NCBI GenBank assembly: GCA_008692225.1
Contig: VICG01000013.1
Coordinates: forward strand, 992,001 to 1,056,000
Direction: 5' to 3'
Length of the DNA stretch: 64,000 bases
DNA from: Monilinia fructicola
Lineage: Eukaryota; Ascomycota; Leotiomycetes; Helotiales; Sclerotiniaceae
Positions 17,401-29,800 of this stretch are shown here, in pieces. Positions within the stretch are counted from its first letter, which is position 1. Every line of letters starts with the position of its first letter. The notes beneath the pieces were generated by a model. That model had not been told where the DNA came from. It saw only the letters and a list, made by a program, of their open reading frames with translations, and did no database searches. A program made the position numbers and the translations under genes.

Positions 17401-18740
17401 CAATATCTTCATTCTGACAAGCCCCTCTCTCCTCCGCGCCCCACCCCGCATCTCCCCCTTCCCCCCAAAAGCAAATGAGAGATGAGAGTCAAATCTGCGA
17501 GGGTTTTAATGAAAATGAAACACGGACGGGGGGGGGGGATAAAGAATGATAGCCCTGGGAGGGATCGGAGGGTCTCGGACGACGACCGATCCGAGAATGG
17601 GTGGTTCCTTTTAAGTCACAACTATTCATCATCCCTCGCTTGTTTCACCCGCAGATCACCAAGATCGCGTCAGACTATCGAACCTGTGGTTACCCATCCT
17701 GAACATGATCGGTGATGGAGAATATCAGTAGCACTTGCCGTTTAACACCATCGTCATCACATTTTCAATTTGCACAGTCGACCAACACAAATGAGACAAA
17801 GACGATGTGAAAAGCCTCTCCGTTTGGAACTACTATCAATGATACGCACCCATTCAACCCCTCTAATCCATACCAATTCCCCTCAAGCAAAAGGTCAACC
17901 AGGCACCTCTCACTTCACCCAACATCCATTTCCAGTAGCCCACCAAAGAAAAAACCCCCACCAACAATAAAAGAAAAGCCCAGAGGTGACCGAACAAGGC
18001 TCCACCATTAATACAAATGCCCATTCCGTTCCATCACCCCCAAAATCTAATTGTCCATCCTCCAAGCGTAAAGGAAAGGCAAAAGTAAATTTTTGAACTC
18101 AATCAGGATATCATATATTCGCCAGCCATCCATTCACCGCCCACCAACTCTTCTAAATGTGTCATGATATCCTTATCAAAATCCAATGGTGGTGCCAAAT
18201 CCTTCCAATCTCCTCCGCGGAGAGCCCTACATTTCATATATGTAAAGAAGATTTTCCATCTCCCCCTAAACAGAGAAATGAGAAATGAGTATAATTTGAA
18301 CAAAGGGTTGTGTTGTGGCTCAGAAGATAGAAGAAATAAACTCGCAATGATATCTCAATTGTAAATACAACTTTTGCTTGAGACGCAAAGGGGTTTCGGT
18401 TGCTGCAAATGCTGATATATGTTGTGATCAAAAAGCGCTTGATGATCCAGAAATCCGTGCATTGCTGTGCTTTACAAACCATGTATCCAGCTGTGTGAAA
18501 TGATCTATGACAAGCCGTAAATCCAAAGAAGAAATATCCCAAAAGTGGAAGTAATATAATGGCTTCATGCTCTATCAAAGGCAGCAAGTATATGCTACCA
18601 AGCAGGTAAGACCATTTCTTACTGTAGTTCGCCATAAACGCCAAAAGTAAAGTTAAATTCATTGCTCCCCTGCAAACATTGCGACGCCAACATTATATTT
18701 TGGGTTCATCATTCGTTTCATGATCTAGTTTATGTGAAGA
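11424..18740. other. 7.3 kb stretch without recognisable genes
   Basis: Base composition is ordinary, not RIP-degraded, yet no open frame above about 100 codons shows a domain or a splice-joinable series. Direct GATGATGGTT-like repeats occur at 11774-11805, just upstream of adenylosuccinate lyase. A C-rich, Pro/His-coding simple-sequence tract lies at 17020-17480, with a run of G at about 17530. The part just beyond the STE20 stop (18100-18740) is likely its 3' UTR and flank. Noncoding transcripts or very short genes cannot be excluded. Confidence 0.45.
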
Positions 18741-21474
18741 TCACGATAGTGCCTTTTGGGCCTTTTCCTGAGCTCGGGCATTGCGTGCAGATCGAACCAA
18801 GGGAGCTAATTGTATGAGGTCTGTGCATTGTTTCATGAAATCGTGCTACGAAAGATATTTTGTTAGCCTAGATGAATCATTGATGAGGTGGAGAAATAAG
18901 CTTACCCTTAACAAGTCATGAGCACTTGCTCGCTTTTCTGGGTCGACTTTGAGTGCAAAGTAAAGGAAGTCGCGGAAGACGAGACTCAACTCCTGTTCAT
19001 TCTTGATAGCAGGAGTGCCATTCGTAGCAATCAAATACAAAGCTCGGAGGGGCGATTCTGTGAGGTAGGGTGGCTCTCCTTCGATCATTTCAATGGCCAT
19101 GATACCCAGAGACCAAATATCGACCTTGCGGCCGTATTCTTTGCGTGTGACAACTTCGGGAGCCATCCAATATGGTGTACCAACCATAGTAGTACGTTTG
19201 TTATGAGCTTCATTAATTTGAGCGCAGAAGCCGAAATCAGCTGCAAAGGATGTTAGAATTTGAATCACAATTTCGAAAGGTAGAAAACCTACTTAGCTTG
19301 ATGTTTCCATCCATTGATAACAGAATGTTATCCGACTTGATATCACGATGAATGACGCCCTTAGAATGCAAGTGTTGTAAACCCTTTAACGTCTCCCTGC
19401 AAACAGCTGCAATTTGACCTTCTGACATAATATTGAATGTAACCACATCTGTCAAACTTCCACCCTCCATATATTCCATGATAACCCAAAGTTCTCCAGT
19501 CACCAAGAAACTATCAATGAAATTGACGATATTCGGGTGGGAGCTGTCTTTCATAACAAGAATTTCATTAATGATCAAATCCTTCTTTGGCTGTTGTTCG
19601 AGATTCATTTGTTTGATGGCTACCAATCGATTCGTTCCTCTTTCATAACCAGTGTAGACACCACCAGAAGCACCTTGACCAATCTTAGTGAGCTCCTTGT
19701 AAATCTCTCGAGGGTCACCCTCGGTGCAAATCTGCTTCAACCTTGCAACTATATCGAACCCCGTGCTTTGTCGGGTTCGTTGCCTAGGACGTGGGCCTGG
19801 TACTTGTCTAGCTTGCTGGCTCGGGTGCGGAATGCCATTCGCTGAAAATTGACCCTGAGGGGTTGGTGGAGTAGCCTGCTGAGTTGGCTTCTTCACACTG
19901 ATTGATCGGCCCATTGCCTGTTGGGCCTGTTGCATTGCTTGCTCTTGGTGCTGGAAAATCTGTTGTTGATAGACTTGTGGTGATGCTGACGCTGGAGCTG
20001 CATATGGAGATATGCCATTGGCTTTCGAATTTGATCTTGATCTTGACCTATGTTCCTCTGGGAGCATAGGCCCGTTGTCTTGTACCGTTGGAGGGACGTA
20101 CGCTAACGCCGGTAAATCATCACTTTGGCGTGTCATTCCTATCCCAGAATCCTTCCCGGCTGCAGGTGGTGGTGGTGCAATTCGAGTAGGCCCTTGCATC
20201 GACATGGGCGGCCTAGGAGCTTGCCTACTCGGTACAAGCCCATTGGGATCAGACTTGGACTGCGAACTTGTTCCGCGCGGAATTGGGGGTGGCGATCGTG
20301 GATTCTCGAAATTCGACTCGTTATTTGCGGGGAATCGAGGACTCGCTGGAGGACTCATCATTGGGGTCATTGATCCATAATTCGAAGTGTTGAAGCCCGG
20401 CGATAATGGCAATGGCGCTGGCACAGGACGCGCCATCGTCATCTCTGGTACTTTCGCATGATCGAATTTGTCAAATATTTTCCTCACCACCTTTATCCGT
20501 GTTCTCTTTGTAGAAACCGACGATATCGACAATTGTTTGCGGATGTTGCTCTTGTTCTTTTTTTCGTGATTCCACTCTCGTTGATCATACGCTGCCATTC
20601 TTTCGGCAACCCCTAAGAAACCGTCAGACATGCAATCAATCTGGGAAGAGGAAATCCGTCCATAGAGATACTTACCGTGAACTGCCCAGTTGTGTTATCG
20701 TACCCAACATGAGTAACGTGTACAGGATTTCTCGGGTGCCGAAATTTTGACCCCTCTTGGTGAGCCAACACCAATACTACTCATAAAGCCAGAGAAGCCA
20801 GATTTCTTTCTTAGCATTCCGGACTTTGGTTCCTTAGTTTCATCCGAATATCTCTTTGGGCTGATAACCTGGTTATCACCCACGCGTGGAGGGGCCTTTT
20901 CGTTCATCTTATCGCCTGCAGTAAAACTTGCGGATTGTCGTAATGGTGGACTCACCATATACGCTGGACTCGTATGCGTCTGCTGTGGTGGTGGCGGTCG
21001 CTGCACCGTCTTCTGAGAACGAGGGGACTTTGTTGAATCGATGTGATTAAATATACCAGAACTATCAAAGGGAGCACCGATAAACTCTTCAGAACTCTTC
21101 TCACTTATTGGTCGCGATGGAATGGAACGGCGATTGTTATTCGCTCCTCCCATGCCCATGGGCTGAAGCACAAATTCCGAGCCGGCCAATACTGGAGAAG
21201 GATTCGAAATTTGATGCTCGAGAGACGAATTGCTAGAGGCGGGATTTGGGGAGGTGAGTTTTCGGGTATGGCCTGGAGTGTAGTAAGATCTGGGGTAAGG
21301 TGCCGATGGGGCCCGTTGTAAGCTCCCAGAGCTTCGTTGACTTCGTAAAGATTTATGGAATGTGAAGGATGAGCTTTCGTTTTGTCTAGCTATAGCTTTG
21401 GATATTGGTGGCCTTTTAGTTAACTTGGTTAACCTACGACTGGTTGTTTGGACTTCTTGATCCATTATTGACAT
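18741..21474 (-). CDS. STE20: STE20-type p21-activated protein kinase, with three apparent +1 frameshifts
   Basis: Ser/Thr kinase expected to be activated by Cdc42/Rac and to act above MAP-kinase cascades and in polarity. Four exons are inferred: to 20676, 20612-19293, 19240-18906 and 18845-18741. A basic, Ser/Pro-rich N-terminus leads to a CRIB domain (residues about 243-290; VKISAPE, then [18 protein letters not shown] in the next frame, then GLPKEWQR). A proline-rich linker and a C-terminal kinase domain follow: [38 protein letters not shown] and [20 protein letters not shown] and the absence of a PH domain point to STE20 rather than CLA4. One extra base is needed in each of three A runs on the coding strand, at plus positions 20728-20730, 20558-20564 and 20478-20481; allowing for these gives 851 residues. 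The frame is open upstream to 21573 without another ATG, so the start at 21474 is uncertain. Confidence 0.85.
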
Positions 21475-21799
21475 CGGTCGGTCACTGCTCAGACCTTCGT
21501 TTGAACTTTGGGAGTTCCGCCGCTTTGAGTGGAGGATGAGTGTTTCGTAAAATTGCCGTGACCTTTTAACCAATCAAAAGATGAAATCTGCATGCAATAT
21601 CAAATTGGCACAGGGTAAACGAGTGACGGGGTTGACTGTTCTTGTCCTTTTTCTTGTGTTTGAGTAAGACGAAGAGAGGTAAGTAAGTACAGAACTGTCG
21701 TAGTCTGTGTCTGTAACCTTTTTCTTCTTCTTGTTGCCCAGGTGTTGTTCTCTTTTTTTTCCCCTTCCAAATGAGCGGACGCCGGAAGGGAAGGGAATG

Positions 21800-21980
21800 G
21801 AATTGGGACTTGGAGTTGGACTGGGACTGGGACTGGGACTGGGACGGGAATTGGAATTGGAATTGGGACTGGGACTGGGACTGGGACTGGAACTGGGACT
21901 TGGACTGGGAGTGGTAATGGTAATGGTAATGGTAATGGTAATGGTAATAGTAATAGAAATAGAAATAGAAATAGTAATGG
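21800..21980. repeat. Hexamer minisatellites GGGACT / GGTAAT / AGAAAT
   Basis: Successive blocks of six-base units run through this segment: GGGACT-like units with GGAATT variants to about 21910, then GGTAAT units, then AGAAAT units. Because the unit is a multiple of three, all frames stay open and produce false ORFs spelling two-residue repeats. It lies about 330 bp upstream of the STE20 start. Confidence 0.9.
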
Positions 21981-22236
21981 AAAGTCAAGGGGAGGGATTC
22001 GCTGTTTATTACTTGGTAGCGGGCGGAAATTCTTATGATAATAATATAAAGATCTATTACCACAAATTGAACAGTGCAGCCACACTATTGCTCATAGATA
22101 AAATTGGCGGATCCAAATAATAGCTTTGTAAGTTTTGTTAAAATGAGGTTAATCAATTCAAGAAAGAATTCGTTTTTTTATGTATTAATGTAATGAAAAG
22201 AGATATAGATTTGCTCGATTGGGAGGAAATAGGTGA

Positions 22237-22383
22237 TAGTAGGTAGTAGGTAGTAGGTAGTAGGTAGTAGGTAGTAGGTAGTAGTAGTAGGTAGTAGGTA
22301 GTAGGTAGTAGGTAGTAGGTAGTAGGTAGTAGGTAGTAGGTAGTAGGTAGTAGGTAGTAGGTAGTAGGTAGGTAGGTAGGTAA
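22237..22383. repeat. Heptamer tandem array TAGTAGG
   Basis: About twenty copies of a seven-base unit (TAGTAGG), nearly perfect, turning into GTAG tetramers at the right end. It lies upstream of STE20 between other arrays. Confidence 0.9.
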
Positions 22384-22472
22384 GGAGGTAGGGAGTGATG
22401 AGTATTGAGAGTGATTGATGAGTACGGATAATGTGCTGATATGATAGCCCTGGAGATAGATAGAAGTTGCGT

Positions 22473-22720
22473 GTTGGAGGTTGGAGGTTGGAGGTTGGAT
22501 GTTGAATGTTGGATGTTGAATGTGGAATAATACTGTAGATTCAATCTTATAGGACGATAATGATGATGGTGATGATGATGGTGATGGTGATGATGATACT
22601 GTTGCTGTTGCTGTTATTGCTGTTATTGTAGCTGTAGCTGTAGCTGTAGCTGTAACTGTAGCTGTTGCTGTTACTATTACTGTTGCTGCTGTTGCTGCCG
22701 TCGCCGCCGCCGCTGCTGAT
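22473..22720. repeat. Mosaic tandem repeats (TTGGAGG, GATGGT, GCTGTT, TAGCTG)
   Basis: A series of short arrays: a seven-base TTGGAGG/TTGGATG set to about 22523, GATGATGGT units from 22557, then GCTGTT/GCTGTA/TAGCTG hexamers and a short GCC run ending near 22720. It continues the repeat-dense zone upstream of STE20. Confidence 0.85.
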
Positions 22721-23118
22721 AAGTACCTAGTTCCAGTATATGTATACTGGATTTGATTTGATCGTAATTCCCTCGGTTGAACGAATTACTTTTTGGTTCT
22801 CTCTAAAAAGGTAACTGTCGATGCACATCTCTCTCTCTTCTCCAATTCTTAAGATTTATTCTTCTTTGAACAAGGGCTCATTGGGTTTGGGCCAGTGATT
22901 GATAAGGTGGCTCGGCGTATAAAGTTGCCAATGTACAGAGTACGAAGGACTGCGAAGCATATATTGGGCTGGCTGTTTTGTATGGACAGTATGACTGACA
23001 CCAGGGCTGGGCAGGATAAGACTTTCAGTTCAGTACCGTACCGGATTTCCCTTGACCATATTCCCTGTCGGAATGATTCTTGTGATTATTTGTGATTGTT
23101 TGTGAAGATTTGCATTTA

Positions 23119-23160
23119 GATTGGAATTGGAATTGGAATTAGAATTAGAATTAGAATTCG
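23119..23160. repeat. Short hexamer array GGAATT / AGAATT
   Basis: Six or seven units of GGAATT grading into AGAATT, similar to the hexamers at 21.8 kb. Confidence 0.8.
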
Positions 23161-26100
23161 GGAAAAGTACTGCAGGTATTTCGATTTTCTCCACTGCCTG
23201 ACCCTTTTCGCTGTCAGTTTAACCGATGTTGACTGGGAATAGAGAGATATTGACTGGGTTTTATATTGAATGCAATCGGGATGGATCATGAGAAATCTTG
23301 GTAGAAAAGGACTGGCCAGGGAATTCTAGAAGGAAGAGAACGTGAGAAGAAGCAAATTGAAGTAATATCAGAAACAAAAATCGTGTAATTTAAGTCAAAT
23401 TTTTAATGAAAGCAACGATCAAAGTCTTGTTTATAATAAAGTAGGAGATTTTTGGGCCAAGGCAAAGCGAGAAGGGGGGGGATCTGGACAGGACTTGGGA
23501 GGATATCAATCAACGATGTCAACTCTAACGTGAAAATGTGAATCGATTTCTGGGACGATAACAACAACAATAATAAGAGGGAGAGATAGAAGAAGAGATA
23601 GAAGGAGAGAAAGAGAGAGATGGGAAGTGAAAGAGGGAAAAAAGAGAGAAATATTGATACTCGGTAAAAGACTTTTATATTACTCGAGTACAATTCTGAT
23701 GCTAATGTATTCATGGATTTATATTACTGTACCGTTCTAATGTGATTGATATACTTACTATTCTATCTATTCTATTACTTTACCAAGAGACTGACTGATC
23801 GATTGAATTCAATTGAAGGTCCCTCTTCTCTATCCTCTTCCTCTTCCTCTTCCTCCTCCCCCTCCCCCTCCCTCTTCCTTTTGCTGCTGCTGCTGCTTGA
23901 CCTCCTCCATCTTCCTACAGTTCCAAGGTTTCTAAAACATGCCTTCCTATCACAGCATATACATTACATGACACTAATGTACTTTGATAGCACATATTTC
24001 ATGGGCATTTCGTAAAGTATTCATTTGTATTATAAGGTATTGTACGATACACTTTGAACGAGGTGAATCCATTTAATTTATTCTACTTTGTCAAATTGCG
24101 ACACAAACGCTGCAGCCCATGTTCTTACTGGCATTATACATAATTACCGTTCAGCATGTATTTTCGTGCCATTTCCACGCCTTCCAAGGTTCCTGCAAAG
24201 ACCCCGAATGGCTTCTTTCCAGTAGGTATCCACTCTTCGAGAAGCCTTCCTTACTTTGCCTACTGCTGCTGAATGGTGGTGGGTGCAGTCTCTATTCGTT
24301 TGGGACTTCTCTCGCTGGCCGGATTGGAATATAATCATTGGCTAGGACGTTTATCGTATACTTTCCTACTGTTACTTGTATGTATTTTACAACTACCTAA
24401 CCGCCCCCCCTCCTCTCCCCCTTCCCCCCCAGGAAGATACTTTATCCCTATTTATTTGTTCGGACACAGGACCCTATCGTCAACAGCCAGTATGAAGGGT
24501 ACGTAACTGATAATAATAAGTTCCTTGTAGTTGTAAGATGTTGAAAACGTTGGTCCGGCTTCTAGATTTTATGATCCCTTGAAGATCATCGTATCATACT
24601 CCCCACCTGAGCGATAGTATTAATTATCTAGGACTGCCTCCGTATAGCACTAAAGTAAATAAAGTTAATAAATGCCACCGGAAAAGCATATGAAGCTGTA
24701 TCCTTGATTCCGAGAACAAGGATTATCTCAATCTTACCTCCCTATCCCTACTCGAAGTTTCAAATTTGAAAGTCACGATGTGGTACTGGACAATCTACAA
24801 GTTAGCTTTGATGAAGAAGAATCAATCTTCGGAATCTTTCTCGCTTCTTCATAAGGAGATATCCCCAGCCGTTATATGTGACTGTGCGGGTACAGCATAC
24901 TATCACTTTTCTCTACAGTCAGCCCAAATCATTCTTGACCTTTGATTGCAACCTTGAGTAAGTATCTTCAAAAACCGTTCTCTTATCCCCGAAATCCCAG
25001 ATGATAGAGCTTCACCTGCGCCTGCACCAGTGCTGCTATTGAGATAGTGGGGTTATACCTCTGGTTGCCGAAGTAACCACCACCTGCTCTGTAACTTCGA
25101 AACAGACAAAAGAAAGGCACCGTTGTAACGCTGTATAGTACCTGCCGATGATATACAACAGTTCAGCGGACCTCTTGTGCTGACTTTTCTGTAGAAAGTG
25201 GTGATATGTTACCTAGAGCAGGTGGGTGGGCTGACTCCGAGAGACTTCGAGACACCACATCTGCTACACAACAGGAGGGGTGATCCTCAATCGAAATTCA
25301 GACTGGATTTCAAGTGCATGTCCATTCAACTTTGCGACAAGCCCAATAGATTATACTCACAAACTCTGAACCCTTTCATGAAGAATAGAACGAAGCCTAT
25401 AACCACTTGGCACATGAATTCAACAGAAAGCTCTTCTCTTGGCGGGTATGTTCAAGTCTGAAGGTGCTCGATTTCTCAATACAAAGGTCATGTAATTAAG
25501 TACATGTATGTATACCCAAGTGCTCTCTCCATAATGAACCCACTCCAGCTCTATCTGCTCAAAGGCGTCAGGTGCATCATCTTCAAGCCCTCAAATACTG
25601 TCTTATCGAGTTCTTATAAATTAATCCTATGCGACGAGATAATTTGAATATCAATACCCCCCTCATTAGAATGAATTGCGGAAAGCATCAAGGGGAACTG
25701 GATTGAGTTCACTTGCAATTGAAGCTAGGATAAAGTCACGATTGTCCAATGTAAGTTGCTTGGTATAAGCGACTTGGGAAGAATTGGCAAAACTTCTACG
25801 ATATACCTAAGCAAGTGAAGTGAATGAATGAACTTGGCGCCATACCAAAATCCGATGCTTTGGTAGTACTCCATGGGATTTGATATTCTAGTTCTATCTG
25901 TTCCAAGGCTGATCATGATTGCTTAAATAATAAATACCATACTCGAGTAAATTCGCTTGGAATTCAGGGACAAAGAGTCTCTCATCTGATATTCCTACCT
26001 CTTAACAAATCTTTACCTTACCTAGATAGTTATCTACGAGTAGGTGGACTGGTAGTTGCCCAGGTGGTAGGTGGGAGTCGAGTCGGTAGTAGCTATTATA

Positions 26101-26730
26101 TATGTGAAGTATTCCATGCCATTGCCTCTTCTGTCACTACCACGACTACCTGCCACATCCATGGTGCAACTTCAACATTTGCTTTAACAGCTTCCCCCAG
26201 ATTTTGCCTTGGACTCGAACTCTCGAGCAATCCAGTCCACTGGGCACTGGGCAGCCACCCACCGTATGGGTCACGAGATGCCAAGACATTTTCAACTAAA
26301 TCGGGGCTCGCTTAATAATACCAGCAACCTTCTCTCTTATACCTAAATGGTCCAAGCTTCTGATTATGTAAGTGTTAACACCACCCACCACCTGTAACTG
26401 GAAAGCTCAAGAAAGTTCCATAATTATTTACATTGCACCCACCCAACCATCTTGACAACTTTACAACACAGCCTCGACGTCGTTGCACATCCATTTAAAG
26501 GAAAAGAAGCAGTTGTATTCACAGAGCCTACTCAACCAAGAAGAGCTCTGCATTGCATCCATTTCTACAGACCCCTCTACATTTATTTTGAATCCGCCGC
26601 CCCTTATGCCAGTCTTCTAGACCCTGGAGCTCATTCTCCCATAATTTGTCTGCGTGGCCTTACTTGTCCTTATCTATCCGGTTCAATTGATCTGCGTTCA
26701 CCCTTTTCTCAATCACTCAGCAATTTTTCA

Positions 26731-26821
26731 GGTAAGTCGGTTTGTTCTTCATTCACCCATCATCGCAGTGGGAGGAAATCTGTCCATTATATCATGTACT
26801 GATGCGATAAATTTCTCATAG
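26731..26821 (+). other. Probable 5' UTR intron of the vigilin gene
   Basis: A consensus donor GTAAGT at 26731 and an acceptor ending CATAG at 26821 bracket 91 nt that end 71 bp before the vigilin ATG at 26893. Size and splice sites match fungal introns. No coding evidence exists here, so this rests on the splice signals alone. Confidence 0.45.
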
Positions 26822-26892
26822 AATTACTGGTCGATTCTAACCCTTAATCTCGTCCATACTCTACAAATATTCAAGCTCAATCATCCCACATT

Positions 26893-29800
26893 ATGTCTGC
26901 CGTCGATACTACTGTGCCTAATGGCCATTCCGAGGCTAATGGCAATGGCCCGGAATTAAGCCAGGCCCAGAAGCTCATGCTGAAACATGACCAAGAACAT
27001 CAGCCCACCATTGAGGATATTCCCGATGAAGAAGACTTGAAGCATGGTGAACAACCTATCTCTACCAGCGTTCTCGAGGATGCCAATGGCGATTCCACTG
27101 CTCCCGGCTGGGTTCCCTCTACGTCCACTAAAGCTGCTGGAAAACAGAAGGAGGATGTCCGCAAGGAGCCTCCAATCGATACACAATCCCATGAATTGTT
27201 CCCAGCTCTCGGTGCCACTTCTCAACCTAAGCCTCAAGCTCAGGGTTTCTGGGGTGGTGGAAAACCATCTGCTAATCTCAATGGAACTCCAACCAATGGT
27301 ACATCTCGGGCTTCTACCCCCAAACTCCGGCGCTGCAACCCCATTGTCTTATGCCAACCGTCCAAAGGTCAATCAACCAGGCCAAGAACCCCAGGAGAGA
27401 ATTGGATTGACACCGGATCAAATTCTCAAGCGGACAGAGTTGAAAAAGCCCCTGCCTGAAATTTTGAGGGAAATCAACAAAAAATATAGGTCTAACATTT
27501 CTCAATCAACTGGTGAGGGAGGCAAGATGTTCTTCACAGCTTATGGTCCTGCCTCAGCTGCTCGTACTGGTATCAAGGCTTTGATGGAGCGAATTGGCGC
27601 AAAGGTAAGACGAATTTCGCTCTTCTCATATAAATTCTAACTCTCTCATTAGCAAGAAATTCAAGTGCCTATTCCCCGCAGAGCACGAGCTTTCATTATC
27701 GGAAAGCAAGGTTCAAAGATCAAGGAACTGCAAGAAGCTACTGGTGCTAAAATTCAAATACCCAAAGATGATAAGCCTAGCCCTGCCGATGATGACGAAG
27801 ATGCCACAGTCGATGTCAAGGTCGCTGGTAATGCTGTCTCGGTTGCAGAAGCTAGAAAGGCTATCGAGAAGATTGTGGGAGAAAAGGTGGGTACAACCAA
27901 AACCAAGGTGCATGGCATTCCATCGGAATTTTACACCTTCCTTGCTGCCGATGCCGATTCTTTGAGAAACGCTCATAACTTGTCCGAGTTGGAAATCCCG
28001 TCTAATTACATCCTTCCAAACACCCCTCGCGACAGCGAAGCTCCACTTTTTGTTCCAGCAGCTGCCGACAACTACATCACTCTTAATGGCGAACGTGCTG
28101 CCGTCCTAGCCGCGCGCGCGGAGCTTGAGCGCCGGGCCAAGCAGTACCACCAGGAGTTGACCCGTCAACAATTGAGAGGAATAAGCAAAGGTCGTCATCA
28201 ATTTATTCTTGGTGACCAAGGCAACCCAGGACAGGACTTTTTTGCCAAGACTGGATGTGCCATTTTTGTGCCTAGCGAAACTGATGAAGATGAGGCTATC
28301 ACAATTGTTGGCCCTGCAGATAAAATCAAGGATGCTGTCCGGGAAGCGAGAAAGCAAGCAATGGCCACGCAGACTGTCAACATTGATATCCACAAACAAC
28401 TCAAGAAGTCATCAGGAAACACCACTCAGCATGCACAGAACCTTGCGCGATACTTACGCGAGCGCGATGAGATTGAAAGACTCGAGAAGCTTTTTAATGC
28501 TCGCATCTTCACCCCAAAGCAAGCTGATGTTACCTCCCCTTGGGAGGTCTACTCTCGGGATCAGGATAGCTTGTTTGATGTACAAGAGCAGCTGATTAGC
28601 ATGATTGATGCTCATCCTCTTTCACGTATGGCCAACATTCCAGTGGATCCCTTCTATCATTCGCATCTTCGTAAGGAAATCTCGCCAAGAGTCAAGCAAG
28701 ACTATGGCGTGCACGTGGTTCTTCCAGAGCTTCCTGACGGTGATGTACTCCTTGTTTTTGAAGGACTTGCCGGAAGAGAACCGGAATACAGCATACCCCG
28801 CAGCCAGCCTTCGAGGAATGAAGTCGAGGAATTCAAGCGCGGTTTGGAAGATGCTCGTAAGCACATTCTTGATATTATTGGTTCTCAGGCCGAGGTCACC
28901 AGTGAATCAATTGATGTTCCAGCAATGTAAGTTTGCAAAAGCATTATATTTGTGGCAACGCTAATCTTTCTAGTTACCATGACAAGCTCAGAAGATTCAT
29001 TCTACAGGAGAATAAGTCCAGCCAGATTCCTGTCCGTGTTTATCCTAGTGGCACTGTCATCACACTTAAAGGCCCTAAGCCTACTGTGGAGAGCCTGGCT
29101 GCCAAGGTCAGGGATTTCGTTGCACACGCAATTGAAGAAGAGAAGGAACGTGGTTACACGATTTCCTTTGATTTCCCTCAAAAGCACGCGAACCAACTGA
29201 TTGGTAAGGGAGGTTCGTTCGTTAATGAGTTGCGTGAAAAGTTCGACGTTGATATTCAACTTAAGGATGGTGGCCAAGTTGAAGTCAAGGGACCCAAGGC
29301 CAAAGCAGATGCTGCTAAATCTCACATCTCGTCTCTTGGCAGACAATGGGCCGATGAGACTACCTACACTTTGAAGATTGATCCCAAGTTCCACCCCGAG
29401 CTTATTGGTGCTAAGGGTACCCAGATCAACAGACTGCAAACTCGTTACAAGGTTCAGATTCATTTCCCACGCTCTGCTCGACCTACAGATGATGAGAATG
29501 CAGGTGGCGAAACTGGCCAACAGGGTACTCGACGTCAGCAAGCCCCAGATGAGGTTTCTATCAAGGGACCTAAGAAGGGTGCTGATGAAAGCCAGAGATG
29601 AGATTCTTTCTCTTTTCCAATACCTCCAAGATAACGCACACAGCGCCACTGTCAGTGTTCAGCAAAGCCAAATCCCTTCGCTTATCGGTCAACGTGGTGC
29701 TGGTATGGAAGAATTGAGACAATTGACGGGAGCGAAGATTGATGTTCCGAACTCTCGTGACAGTGCTGATGCATCGGGACGAGTGGACATTCAAATCAAG

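Larger units (their letters stand above)
21575..26892. other. Divergent intergenic region between STE20 and vigilin
   Basis: This 5.3 kb holds both promoters and no gene that I can support. The STE20 side (21.8-23.2 kb) is dominated by tandem repeats listed separately. A pyrimidine-rich tract with a short CTG run lies at 23829-23900. The rest is ordinary noncoding sequence. The long frames here on either strand spell low-complexity peptides and come from the repeats. Confidence 0.5.

Noticed and set aside
18234..18662. 142-codon minus-strand frame with several hydrophobic stretches
   Set aside because: It lies just beyond the STE20 stop, where the 3' UTR is expected. It shows no recognisable domain and no supporting context.
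21566..22120. Frames rich in Leu-Pro, Ser-Gln or Gly-Leu repeats on both strands
   Set aside because: They are translations of hexamer repeats, whose unit length keeps every frame open.
26452..26802. 116-codon forward frame before vigilin
   Set aside because: It crosses the likely 5' UTR intron donor of vigilin and has no domain; it is more likely leader sequence.
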